Below the pieces are notes generated by a model. It was not told where the DNA came from, did not search any database, and saw only the letters and a list, made by a program, of their open reading frames with translations. From an uncultured Clostridia bacterium (lineage in GTDB: Bacteria > Bacillota > Clostridia > TANB77 > CAG-508), in NCBI GenBank assembly GCA_947626205.1, contig CANQRO010000011.1:1-22387 (forward strand): DNA of 22,387 nt, written 5' to 3'. The translations under genes were made by a program, and so were the position numbers. Of the stretch, positions 7,289 to 15,900 are shown piece by piece; the first letter of the stretch is position 1; every line of letters starts with the position of its first letter.

Positions 7289-9034
7289 TTAAGTTAAACT
7301 TGCATAGTATGAATTATATAGTTTGCTATAATATCCTCCTGAATGTAGTAGTTCTAGGTGATTTCCCATTTCTACAATTTCACCTGCATCTAAAACAATT
7401 ATTTTATCTACATTTATAATAGTAGCAAGCCTATGTGCTATAAAAATTGAAGTCTTTTTTGCAGAAATAATATCAATGGATTTTTGAATTAATTTTTCCG
7501 TATGTGTATCTATATTAGCTGTTGCTTCATCTAATATAAATATTGATGGATTATGTGCAAATATTCTAGCAAATGCTAGCAATTGCTTTTGTCCAGCTGA
7601 GAAAGAACTCCCTCTTTCTTTAGCAATTTCATCTATACCTTTTGGCAAAGATTTTACAAATTCTTCTGCAGAAGATAATTCAACTGCATTTAATATATCC
7701 TCATCTGTAATGTTTGAATTATTTAATTTGATATTACTTTTTATATCTTTTGCAAAAATAAATGGTTCTTGTAAAATAATTCCTATATTTTGTCTTAAGC
7801 TTCTCTTATTTATGTTTTTAATATTAATTCCATCTAATAGTATTTCTCCCTGCTGTATATCATAAAATCTATTAATTAAATTTGTAATAGTGGTTTTTCC
7901 GCATCCCGTTTTACCAACTAATGCAATGCTTTGTCCTGGCTCAATAGTAAAACTTATATTCTTTAATACCCAATTTTTATTATCATATGAAAACCAAACA
8001 TTCTTAAATTCTATTTTTCCTTTTACTTCTGTTAATTGTATTCCATCTTCTAAATCTTCTAAAAATTCCTTATGGTCTAAAATATCATATATTTTATTAA
8101 TAGAAACAAATGCCTCTTGAACATCTTCAACGTTTTCAATAATTCTATTTATTGGTTCAAATAATTGCTTAATATATGTAATAAAAACATATACTAATCC
8201 TACATCTAAATTTTTACCTAATATATTACTTATACATACCCATACAATAATACTGATAGCCAAATTTTCTAAAATTGTCATTAATCCTGGTAATAACCCT
8301 TCAATTATTCCACCTGGTAATCTAGATTTACAATAATCATTAGTTAATTTTTCACATTCTTCTTGTTTTTCTCTTTGTATATTAAAAATTTTTATTAATT
8401 TGACTCCATATATTGATTCTGCTAAGAATGTGTTTAGCTTAGTTTTTATTACTTTTGATTTGTCATAGATTTTATTTAATACTTTTGTTAATGTAATTGA
8501 AAAAAGCACTACTAAAGGAAGCACTAAAAAAGCCAACAAACTTAGTTTTACGCTAAAGTAAATCATAATTGATGCTATTGTTATAATTAAAATTATATCC
8601 TTAAAAAAAGTTGTAAGTACATCTTTAAATAAAGTGGATATGTCTTCCACATCATTTGTAATTCTAACAAATAATTTTCCTGCTGGAGTTCTATCGTGAA
8701 ATGGAATATTGGCATATTGAGTATACTTAAATAATTTGTTTCTTAAGTTGTATATAATATTTTCTCCCATCATATTAGTAGTAGTACTTGCAATAAAGTC
8801 TATAATGTTTCCTATAATTACAATAGCAATGTATAAAGCTCCTATCATTCCTATAGTAACAAATCCTTTTTGATAAATACCTAAAGATAAATAATCATCA
8901 ATAACTACTTTTATAAGGTATGGTCTTACAATTTCTCCTACACTTATTATGAGTGATAATACAACTATAATAAAGATTGTTTTCTTATATGGTTTTGCCA
9001 TTTCATACACTCTTTGTAAAGTCTTATTTTTCAT
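7289..9034 (-). CDS. ABC exporter half-transporter, catalytic-site subunit (pair 1)
   Basis: 581 residues with the ABC exporter type I layout: six membrane segments in 1-310, then the nucleotide-binding domain. Walker A GKTGCGKTT is at 374-382, Walker B IFILDE ends in catalytic Glu503, and the switch His534 lies in IFIAHRLATI. Its signature is degenerate, SFSAGQ (near 477-482) instead of LSGGQ. In a heterodimer, this Walker A/B/His set would face the intact LSGGQ of the partner encoded 14 bases upstream, giving one working and one degenerate ATP site as in BmrCD/TM287-288-type exporters. AAAGGAG supports the start. Substrate unknown; drug, lipid or peptide export are the family options. Confidence 0.92.
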   Translation of the reverse strand: MKNKTLQRVYEMAKPYKKTIFIIVVLSLIISVGEIVRPYLIKVVIDDYLSLGIYQKGFVTIGMIGALYIAIVIIGNIIDFIASTTTNMMGENIIYNLRNKLFKYTQYANIPFHDRTPAGKLFVRITNDVEDISTLFKDVLTTFFKDIILIITIASIMIYFSVKLSLLAFLVLPLVVLFSITLTKVLNKIYDKSKVIKTKLNTFLAESIYGVKLIKIFNIQREKQEECEKLTNDYCKSRLPGGIIEGLLPGLMTILENLAISIIVWVCISNILGKNLDVGLVYVFITYIKQLFEPINRIIENVEDVQEAFVSINKIYDILDHKEFLEDLEDGIQLTEVKGKIEFKNVWFSYDNKNWVLKNISFTIEPGQSIALVGKTGCGKTTITNLINRFYDIQQGEILLDGINIKNINKRSLRQNIGIILQEPFIFAKDIKSNIKLNNSNITDEDILNAVELSSAEEFVKSLPKGIDEIAKERGSSFSAGQKQLLAFARIFAHNPSIFILDEATANIDTHTEKLIQKSIDIISAKKTSIFIAHRLATIINVDKIIVLDAGEIVEMGNHLELLHSGGYYSKLYNSYYASLT

Positions 9035-9048
9035 TCGTATCTCCTTTA

Positions 9049-10794
9049 CTAATTAAGTGCCATTTCTTGTTTGGCAGCTTGTTCATGATAAAATTGATTA
9101 TATTTTCCTTGTAATTTTAATAATTCATCGTGCGTTCCAGTTTCTACAATATTTCCTGAATCTAAAACAATAATTTTATTAGCATCTTTAATATCTGATA
9201 TTCTATTAGATATTATAATACACGTTTTATCTTTTACTAATTCTTTTACATTTTTTAATACCAATTGTTCTGTTCTATTATCTAAAGCTGAGAAAGTATC
9301 ATCAAATATAACAATATTACTTTTATTTAAAAATGCCCTAGATATAACTACTCTTTGTTTTTGTCCTCCAGATAAATCTGACCCTCTTTCTCCAATTACT
9401 GTTTCAATTCCATTTTGCATTTTTTGTATATCGTCATAAATCATTGCATTTTTTGTACTTTCATTTATTTCTTCTTCTTCAATTCCATCTTTAAATAGTT
9501 TAATATTCTCTTTTAAAGTAGTTGAAAATAAGAAATTATCTTGTGTAATGTAACAAACATGATCTCTTAAAACTTTTAAAGGAATGTCATTTATATCTTT
9601 ACCATCTATAAAAATTTTATCTCTTTGTACTGGGTATAAGCGTAGTAGCAAATTCATTAATGTTGTTTTTCCACTTCCAATAGTACCAATAATTCCTAAT
9701 TTTTCTCCTCTTTGTATGCTAAAATTAATATCGTTTAAAACTGTTACTATGCTATTTGGGTAATTAAAATTCAAATTTTTAACTTCTATATTACCTATAA
9801 AATCATCATTTTTTGTATCTACTTCTTTTATAGTTAGTTTTTCTCTTTCTAAGGCGAAAACTTTATCAAGTCTTTTATATGAAATTTTAGCACGTTTATA
9901 TCTTGAAATAACACCTGGTATCCATGTTATAGGTCCTACAAATAATGCAATATAACCATTAAATGCTACAAAATCTCCAGTAGTAATGCTACCTTCTAGC
10001 ACAAGTTTTGTTCCAAATAATAGAGAAATTCCATAGCTTATACCAAAGCACATATTTAAGCAAGTAGAAAGTAAAGTAGAATGCACATCTACAGAATTAT
10101 TAGCTCCTTTTAACATACGATTCTTTTTTATAAATTCTTTTAACTGGTTCATTTCGCCTGTATACGCTTTTGTAGTTCTTATAGCATCTGTACTTTCTTG
10201 CACATATTCTGATAATTCTGTAAAATATTTTTGAGATCTGATAAAACTTTTTTCAACATATTCTTTAATTTTTATAACGAGAAAAGTTGCAATAATAATT
10301 GGGCATAGTGTAGCAATTGTTAAATTTACATTAACATTTTTCATCATTGTAGCTGTAGCAATTATCATGGTAAATACAAATCTTGTTGCATGTGTTAAAA
10401 GTCTATATGTAAATGTTCTTATTTCAGTTATATCTTTTACAAAATAAGACATTATCTCGCCATTTTTTATATTTTGAATGCTGGTCATTTTAATTTTCAT
10501 AAATTGCTCGAATAATTTGTCTTTTATATCTCTCTCTATACTTCTTGGGACATATCCAACAAGCCATCTCCAAGGCATTCTTACAGCTAATATTAAAATA
10601 CAGCTTCCTAGCAAGTAAAAGCTTTGTTTTATAAGTTCCAATTTATTTGTTTCTATATCTGATAATAAATCTATAATATTTCCTACTATTGTAGCTGGAT
10701 AAGTAAAGAAATAAATATAAAGTCCTATGAAAACTATTATTAATATAGTTGATAAGCGATATTTTTTTAATATATTTAGTAATATTTTTTTCAT
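9049..10794 (-). CDS. ABC exporter half-transporter, degenerate-site subunit (pair 1)
   Basis: 581 residues: membrane domain (six segments, 1-310) then NBD. Walker A GTIGSGKTT is at 370-378 and an intact signature DLSGGQ at 473-478. The Walker B ends IVIFDD, so the catalytic Glu is Asp (residue 499), and the switch His is Asn (residue 530 in IIISNRIS). Both changes are the hallmarks of the non-hydrolysing site in heterodimeric exporters. First gene of the pair, with its own promoter and an AAAGGAG site. It should form one membrane complex with the 7289-9034 product. Confidence 0.92.
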   Translation of the reverse strand: MKKILLNILKKYRLSTILIIVFIGLYIYFFTYPATIVGNIIDLLSDIETNKLELIKQSFYLLGSCILILAVRMPWRWLVGYVPRSIERDIKDKLFEQFMKIKMTSIQNIKNGEIMSYFVKDITEIRTFTYRLLTHATRFVFTMIIATATMMKNVNVNLTIATLCPIIIATFLVIKIKEYVEKSFIRSQKYFTELSEYVQESTDAIRTTKAYTGEMNQLKEFIKKNRMLKGANNSVDVHSTLLSTCLNMCFGISYGISLLFGTKLVLEGSITTGDFVAFNGYIALFVGPITWIPGVISRYKRAKISYKRLDKVFALEREKLTIKEVDTKNDDFIGNIEVKNLNFNYPNSIVTVLNDINFSIQRGEKLGIIGTIGSGKTTLMNLLLRLYPVQRDKIFIDGKDINDIPLKVLRDHVCYITQDNFLFSTTLKENIKLFKDGIEEEEINESTKNAMIYDDIQKMQNGIETVIGERGSDLSGGQKQRVVISRAFLNKSNIVIFDDTFSALDNRTEQLVLKNVKELVKDKTCIIISNRISDIKDANKIIVLDSGNIVETGTHDELLKLQGKYNQFYHEQAAKQEMALN

Positions 10795-10836
10795 TAATAT
10801 CTCCTTTTTCTTTTGTAAGTAAGTTTATGCATATTT

Positions 10837-10865
10837 ATCATACCAAAAATAGTATATTTTTCCAA
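10837..10865 (-). promoter_or_regulatory. Promoter of ABC exporter pair 1
   Basis: Minus strand TTGGAA (10860-10865), 17 bases, TATGAT (10837-10842) with an extended TGG. The leader is about 35 bases. The rest of the 311-base gap up to 11105 holds AT-rich sequence with several TATAAT-like boxes on the plus strand (for example 10987-10992) and the second pseudoknot leader. Confidence 0.55.
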
Positions 10866-11049
10866 TAGCATATTTATGTAATTATATTGTTTAACGGAGT
10901 AATGTGCTGATTTTTGTATATTTATAAGTTATATTAAATTTTTATAACATTTATGTAACATTCTATGAAAATTTAATTTTATTTTGTATAATATTTTTAT
11001 AATAATATAATTCTTTTTTAACAATCTTAATAAAAGATATATTAAAATT

Positions 11050-11095
11050 AAAGGTTCATGGGCATTCCTTTAAAAGCCTAAATATATTATAAGGA
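11050..11095 (+). ncRNA. Candidate cis-regulatory pseudoknot leader (copy 2)
   Basis: P1 pairs AAAGG (11050-11054) with CCTTT (11067-11071). Loop bases TGGGC (11059-11063) pair with GCCTA (11076-11080) after a linker of four A (11072-11075). Compared with copy 1, the second-stem pairs A-T and T-A have become G-C and C-G, one G-C has become G-U, and P1 is kept. The Shine-Dalgarno AAGGA (11091-11095) follows at the same kind of distance and can pair with TCCTT of the P1 arm. The family is unrecognised. Confidence 0.5.
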
Positions 11096-11105
11096 TTATT
11101 TGATT

Positions 11106-11609
11106 ATGGATGTATATTTTAAAAACGTATCTACATACACTTTAGAAGAATATAAAAAATTTGTTGAATTTCATAATAAAAAATATAATTTTCGATATAA
11201 TTTATATACATTATTTATTGTAGCTTTATGTATCTTTTGTATTGTTTTGCAATTTTGCTATGGTAATATTGTTATTGGTATAATTTTTATTTTAGGAATG
11301 GTCTCATTTTTATGCTATCGTGTTTTACGTCCTTTATTTTTCATTAAAAAAGAAGCTAACAGCAAAAAAATAAAGAATAAAATGACAAATATTTATACTT
11401 TTTATGATGACTATGTAATTATTAGAAGTGCTACTTTAAAAGTTAAATTAAAATATTCTAAGTTTTATAAAATATATGAAGAAAATGACCGCTTTTATTT
11501 ATATTTAGATAAAAATCACTCATACATATTATTAAAAAGTGGTTTTACTGTTGGGAATGTAAATGAATTTTATGAATTTCTAAAAAAGAGATTAAGATAT
11601 AGAATCTAA
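11106..11609 (+). CDS. YcxB-like membrane protein
   Basis: About 167 residues. I prefer the ATG at 11106 (10 bases after AAGGA) to the TTG at 11100, which is only 4 bases away. The N-terminal 30 residues are polar and two membrane segments lie at about 38-58 and 60-80. A cytoplasmic C-terminal domain (95-165) reads FYDDYVIIRSATLKVKLKYS and ends KNHSYILLKSGFTVGNVNEF, the pattern of the YcxB-like C-terminal domain. That domain has no established biochemical role. The gene stands alone between two minus-strand ABC exporter pairs and has a pseudoknot leader like that of the 269 gene. Confidence 0.8.
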   Translation: MDVYFKNVSTYTLEEYKKFVEFHNKKYNFRYNLYTLFIVALCIFCIVLQFCYGNIVIGIIFILGMVSFLCYRVLRPLFFIKKEANSKKIKNKMTNIYTFYDDYVIIRSATLKVKLKYSKFYKIYEENDRFYLYLDKNHSYILLKSGFTVGNVNEFYEFLKKRLRYRI

Positions 11610-11618
11610 ATAAGAATC

Positions 11619-11676
11619 TTATGGGACGTGGCTAAAAATTTCATTTTGAAAATTGAAATTTTACCACGTCCCATAA
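11619..11676. terminator. Strong GC-containing hairpin between convergent genes
   Basis: TTATGGGACGTGG (11619-11631) pairs perfectly with CCACGTCCCATAA (11664-11676), and the stem continues inward through TAAAAATTTC and GAAATTTTA. It lies between the convergent YcxB-like and ABC genes, so terminator is the natural call. However, neither strand has a clean T-run directly after the stem. It could instead be a small dispersed repeat of the host genome. Confidence 0.55.
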
Positions 11677-11679
11677 AGT

Positions 11680-13530
11680 TTAATTCTCATCTTCACATTC
11701 TTCAAATTGCGAATTATATAACTCCGCATAAAATCCGCCTTTGGCTAATAATTCTTCATGTGTTCCTTGTTCTACAATATCTCCATGATTCATTACTAAA
11801 ATTATATCTGCATTTTTTATTGTAGATAAACGGTGTGCTATTATAAAACTTGTTCTGCCTTTCATTAAATTATCCATAGCATCCTGTATTTGCTGTTCTG
11901 TTCTTGTATCTATTGAGCTTGTTGCTTCATCTAAAATTAAAATTTCTGGATTAGCAAGAATTACTCTTGCAATAGTCATTAATTGTTTTTGCCCTGCTGA
12001 AATATTAGAAGATTCTTCCCCTAATACCATATCGTATGATTTTGGAAGTGTTTTTATAAAATGATGTACATGTGCTGCCTTTGCCGCTTCTATTACTTCA
12101 TTATCTGTTGCATCTGGATTTCCATATTTAATATTATCCCTTATTGTTCCTCCAAATAGCCATGTATCTTGTAAAACCATTCCAAACATTTTACGTAACT
12201 CACCACGGTCAAATTCTTTAATATTATGACCATCTATTAATATTGCTCCATTTGTTACATCGTAAAAGCGCATTAATAATTTTACCATTGTTGTTTTACC
12301 AGCACCAGTAGGGCCAACAATTGCTACTTTTTGGCCGTCCTTTATTTTTGCATTAAAATCGTTAATTATTATTCTATCTTCATCATAAGCAAATTGAACA
12401 TGGTCAAATGTTACATTTCCTCTTAATCCTTTTACACTATGTGGATTTGCAATAGTAGGTACTTCTTCCTTTTCTTCTAAGAAAGCAAATACTCTTTCTG
12501 CTGCTGCAACCATTGCTTGAAGCATAGCAGATACTTGTGCAATTTGGTTAATTGGTTGTGTAAATTGTTTATTATATTGAATAAATGATTGAATATTTCC
12601 TACTGTAATTCTTCCTTTAATTGCAAGATATCCTCCTAAAATAGCAACAATAACATATCCAATATTAGCCACAAAGTTCATAAGTGGATGAATTAATCCA
12701 GATAAGAATTGTGATTTCCATGCAGAATGGTATAATGTATCATTTGCTTTTTCAAATTCATTTATAGCATTTTCTTCGCCATTAAATGCTTTAACAATTG
12801 TATGTCCACCATAAATTTCTTCTACTTGACCATTAACATGCCCTAAATAGTCTTGTTGCGCTTGGAAGTATTTTTGAGATTTACTTACTATAACTTTTAC
12901 TATTATTGCTGTTATAGGCAATATAAATAATGATATTAGAGTCATAATCCAGCTAATAGAAAACATCATTATTAAAATTCCAACAATAGTACAAATAGAA
13001 GTTATGATTTGAGTAACACTTTGGTTTAAATTTTGGCTAATTGTATCTATATCATTTGTTATAATAGACAGTACTTCTCCGTTCGTTCTTTTATCGAAAA
13101 AGTGCATTGGTAAATGATTTATTTTAGCAATAATATCATTTCTAATTTTGTATGTAATTTTTTGTGATATACCTGTCATTAAAAAGCCTTGTATAAATGA
13201 AAATACTGCACTAATTATATATAATACTAATAATGTTAGTAAAATACTTGCAATTTTAGAAAAATCAATTCCACCTATATTAGATAACTTATTTATAATT
13301 CCATTATATACTTCTGTTGTAGCATTTCCTAGTATTTTAGGTCCTACTATAGTAAAAATTGTACTTCCTATAGCAAATACAATAACAATTATTATTGCTA
13401 GTTTATAATTTGCTAAATAATCCTTAATTAATTTTTTAGTAGTCCCTTTAAAATCTTTTGGTTTTTCTGCAGGAATTGCTCTTGCTCCTCTACCTCCAAC
13501 AGGAGGTCTTCTTAGATTATTTTGTGCCAT
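11680..13530 (-). CDS. ABC exporter half-transporter, catalytic-site subunit (pair 2)
   Basis: 616 residues from the ATG at 13528-13530 (MAQNNLRRPPVGGRGARAIP). The longer frame to 13587 would read through the partner's end and is less likely. The start ATG shares one base with the partner's TAA, and a GGAGG site lies inside the partner's last codons, so translation is probably coupled. An Arg/Pro-rich N-terminus is followed by six membrane segments, then the NBD. Walker A GPTGAGKTT is at 406-414, a degenerate signature ISAGQ at 510-514, catalytic Glu535 in ILILDE, and switch His566 in IIAHRLSTI. It is the catalytic half of a heterodimeric exporter (MdlB/YheH/BmrCD type). Confidence 0.93.
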   Translation of the reverse strand: MAQNNLRRPPVGGRGARAIPAEKPKDFKGTTKKLIKDYLANYKLAIIIVIVFAIGSTIFTIVGPKILGNATTEVYNGIINKLSNIGGIDFSKIASILLTLLVLYIISAVFSFIQGFLMTGISQKITYKIRNDIIAKINHLPMHFFDKRTNGEVLSIITNDIDTISQNLNQSVTQIITSICTIVGILIMMFSISWIMTLISLFILPITAIIVKVIVSKSQKYFQAQQDYLGHVNGQVEEIYGGHTIVKAFNGEENAINEFEKANDTLYHSAWKSQFLSGLIHPLMNFVANIGYVIVAILGGYLAIKGRITVGNIQSFIQYNKQFTQPINQIAQVSAMLQAMVAAAERVFAFLEEKEEVPTIANPHSVKGLRGNVTFDHVQFAYDEDRIIINDFNAKIKDGQKVAIVGPTGAGKTTMVKLLMRFYDVTNGAILIDGHNIKEFDRGELRKMFGMVLQDTWLFGGTIRDNIKYGNPDATDNEVIEAAKAAHVHHFIKTLPKSYDMVLGEESSNISAGQKQLMTIARVILANPEILILDEATSSIDTRTEQQIQDAMDNLMKGRTSFIIAHRLSTIKNADIILVMNHGDIVEQGTHEELLAKGGFYAELYNSQFEECEDEN

Positions 13531-15776
13531 TATTCTAATTCCTCCTTTGAAAGTTGTGATAATGCAATTTCTCTGTAGCTTTCGCAATTTTCCATTAGTT
13601 CTTTATGAGTTCCTTTGCCCATCATTTTTCCATCTTCTAATACAATTATTTGATCTGCATTTAAAATTGTGCTAATTCTTTGTGCTACAATTATTACAGT
13701 TTTGTTTTTTGTTTCTGTAATTAATGCTGTTCTTAAAGCTAAATCTGTTTTTAAATCTAAAGCTGAAAAGCTATCATCAAACACAAATATTTCTGGGTCT
13801 ATTGCAATAGCTCTAGCTATGGATAAACGTTGTTTTTGTCCTCCAGATACGTTTGTTCCTCCTTGTGAAATAGGTGCATTATATTTATCTTCTTTTTCTA
13901 GTATGAACTCTTCTGCTTGTGCTATTTTAGCTGATTTCATCATTTCTTCATCTGAAATACTTGTATTTCCATATTTAATATTGGATGCTATTGTACCTGA
14001 AAATAGCATTCCTCTTTGTGGTACAAAACCTATCTTTTTTCTTAATTCTTTTTGCGAAACATTTTTTACATTTACTCCATCAACTAATAATTCTCCACCT
14101 GTTACATCATAAAACCTAGGTATTAAATTAACAATTGTTGATTTTCCTGAGCCAGTAGTTCCTATAATTGCAGTTGTTTTACCTGGTTCTGCTACAAAAT
14201 TTATATCACTTATAGTTTCTGAATCTGCATCTGGATATTTAAAAGATACATTTTTAAATTCTACTAAACCTTTTTTGTTTTCGTCAAATTCTTTTGCATT
14301 CTCTGGATCTTTAATTCTAGGTTTTGTTTCTAGTACTTCATTAATACGATTTGCAGATACTTGTGCTCTTGGTAGCATAATTGAAATCATTGATATTACT
14401 AAAAAGCTCATAATAATATGCATTGTATATTGTATAAATGCCATCATATCTCCAACTTGTATTATTCCTTGGTCTACACTATGTCCACCTACCCATATAA
14501 TAAGTAACATAACAGAATTCATAACAAACATAAGAGATGGCATCATTAAGCTCATTGCACGGTTTACAAAAACATAATTTTTCATCAGATCTCGATTTGC
14601 TTTTTCAAAACGATCTTCTTCTCTTTTTTCTGTATTAAATGCTCTTATTACAGGTAAACCTGTTAATATTTCTCTTGATACAAGATTTAGTTTATCTATT
14701 AAATCTTGTAATTTTTTAAATCTTGGCATTGCAACTAAAAATAGTGTTAACACAATTCCTGCAACACATAAAATTGCAAGACCTATAATCCATGCCATGG
14801 ATGTATTACCATTTGCTAATACTCTTAAAAAACCTCCTATTCCCATTATTGGTGCGTATACTACAACACGGAATAACATTGTAATTAGCATTTGTATTTG
14901 TTGAATATCATTTGTACTACGTGTTATTAATGAAGCTGTTGAAAAGTTACTAAATTCTTCTCTTGAAAAGCTTAAAACCTTTCTAAATACTTTATCTCTT
15001 AAAGTTTTTCCTAATCTTGCTGCAACTCTTGAAGATAAGAATATAATACTTATAGCACTTACCATACTAATTAATGCCACACCTAGCATTTGAATTCCAA
15101 TTTTTACTATGTATGAATTTTGTAAACTATCTAAATTTATTCCTATATTTTTATATTCTTCTTTTACTAAAGATACTACTGCTTGTTCTAACATCGTACC
15201 TAAATTATCATCTATATTTTTATTTATTTGTTCTACTATAGTACTTCTTGTATCTTCTGTCATTGTACCTAAGATTTGTAAGATAGTCATGTTACTAAAT
15301 ATTGCTTTTTGATCATCTGAAATATTAGTAAGTATGCTTTCTTTTAATGTATTTTCCATTTGTTCATCTTCAAGAATACTAATTAACATGAAAGGTTTGG
15401 ATATAACTTTATTTAACATTTCTCTTTCTTCTTTAGTTATATTATTTATTACATAAATATCTTCTGTTTCTAAAATAGGATATTTTTCCTTTTGCTTTTC
15501 ATATTCTGATACTTCTAAATTTTCTTTTGATAGTAAAGTATAGTTTTTAAGAATGGTATTGTCTTCGTTTGTTAAAATAAGCAATTCATCCATTTGAGAT
15601 TTACGTATTACATCTGGTGAAGCATTTTCTATGCCACTTGCTTGTATTCCTATATTTACTATTTTTGAAGTATAATCTGGTAATGTTAAATCTGCCCACG
15701 CTTGAACACATAGTAAGATTACAATTGCAACAACAGATACCCATGTTTTTTTCAAGTTCATTAATAATTTAAGCAT
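13530..15776 (-). CDS. ABC exporter half-transporter with large extracellular insert, degenerate-site subunit (pair 2)
   Basis: 748 residues, longer than its partner because about 170-190 residues (roughly 35-225) are inserted between membrane segments 1 and 2. This is the position of the extracellular domain of BmrD-like subunits. The insert is acidic and helical in appearance, with no cysteines seen. NBD: Walker A GTTGSGKST at 539-547, intact signature NVSGGQ near 642-647, Walker B FVFDD with Asp668 replacing the catalytic Glu, and Gln699 replacing the switch His (IIVAQRIS). It pairs with the 11680-13530 product. AAAGGAG precedes the ATG. The promoter carries an operator-like inverted repeat. 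Confidence 0.92.
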   Translation of the reverse strand: MLKLLMNLKKTWVSVVAIVILLCVQAWADLTLPDYTSKIVNIGIQASGIENASPDVIRKSQMDELLILTNEDNTILKNYTLLSKENLEVSEYEKQKEKYPILETEDIYVINNITKEEREMLNKVISKPFMLISILEDEQMENTLKESILTNISDDQKAIFSNMTILQILGTMTEDTRSTIVEQINKNIDDNLGTMLEQAVVSLVKEEYKNIGINLDSLQNSYIVKIGIQMLGVALISMVSAISIIFLSSRVAARLGKTLRDKVFRKVLSFSREEFSNFSTASLITRSTNDIQQIQMLITMLFRVVVYAPIMGIGGFLRVLANGNTSMAWIIGLAILCVAGIVLTLFLVAMPRFKKLQDLIDKLNLVSREILTGLPVIRAFNTEKREEDRFEKANRDLMKNYVFVNRAMSLMMPSLMFVMNSVMLLIIWVGGHSVDQGIIQVGDMMAFIQYTMHIIMSFLVISMISIMLPRAQVSANRINEVLETKPRIKDPENAKEFDENKKGLVEFKNVSFKYPDADSETISDINFVAEPGKTTAIIGTTGSGKSTIVNLIPRFYDVTGGELLVDGVNVKNVSQKELRKKIGFVPQRGMLFSGTIASNIKYGNTSISDEEMMKSAKIAQAEEFILEKEDKYNAPISQGGTNVSGGQKQRLSIARAIAIDPEIFVFDDSFSALDLKTDLALRTALITETKNKTVIIVAQRISTILNADQIIVLEDGKMMGKGTHKELMENCESYREIALSQLSKEELE

Positions 15777-15802
15777 TATTTTCTCCTTTCCCTTAAGAAT
15801 AT

Positions 15803-15832
15803 ATTATATAAAAATAGAAAGATAAATGTCAA
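15803..15832 (-). promoter_or_regulatory. Strong promoter of ABC exporter pair 2
   Basis: On the minus strand consensus TTGACA (15827-15832), 18 bases, consensus TATAAT (15803-15808). This is the best promoter in the window and it is overlapped by the inverted repeat at 15811-15852, so strong intrinsic activity held down by a repressor is a reasonable reading. Confidence 0.75.
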
Positions 15833-15852
15833 TAAATCTATCTTTCTATTTT
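15811..15852. promoter_or_regulatory. Perfect inverted repeat around the -35 box (operator or terminator)
   Basis: AAAATAGAAAGATA (15811-15824) and TATCTTTCTATTTT (15839-15852) are perfect 14-base arms separated by 14 bases that contain the -35 box. One arm fills the -35/-10 spacer. As DNA this is a good dimer-binding operator, for example of a MarR/TetR-like repressor. As RNA it could end the upstream pilin-like transcript, since the stem ends in TTTT. No regulator gene is adjacent. Confidence 0.55.
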
Positions 15853-15900
15853 GTGAATTTTATGTGAAATTTTATTTAGTATCAATATATACCTTAAAAT

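Noticed and set aside
13531..13587. Longer start for the catalytic subunit of ABC pair 2
   Set aside because: The extra 19 residues come from the out-of-frame end of the upstream gene; the ATG at 13528-13530 has a proper GGAGG site and a stop/start overlap.
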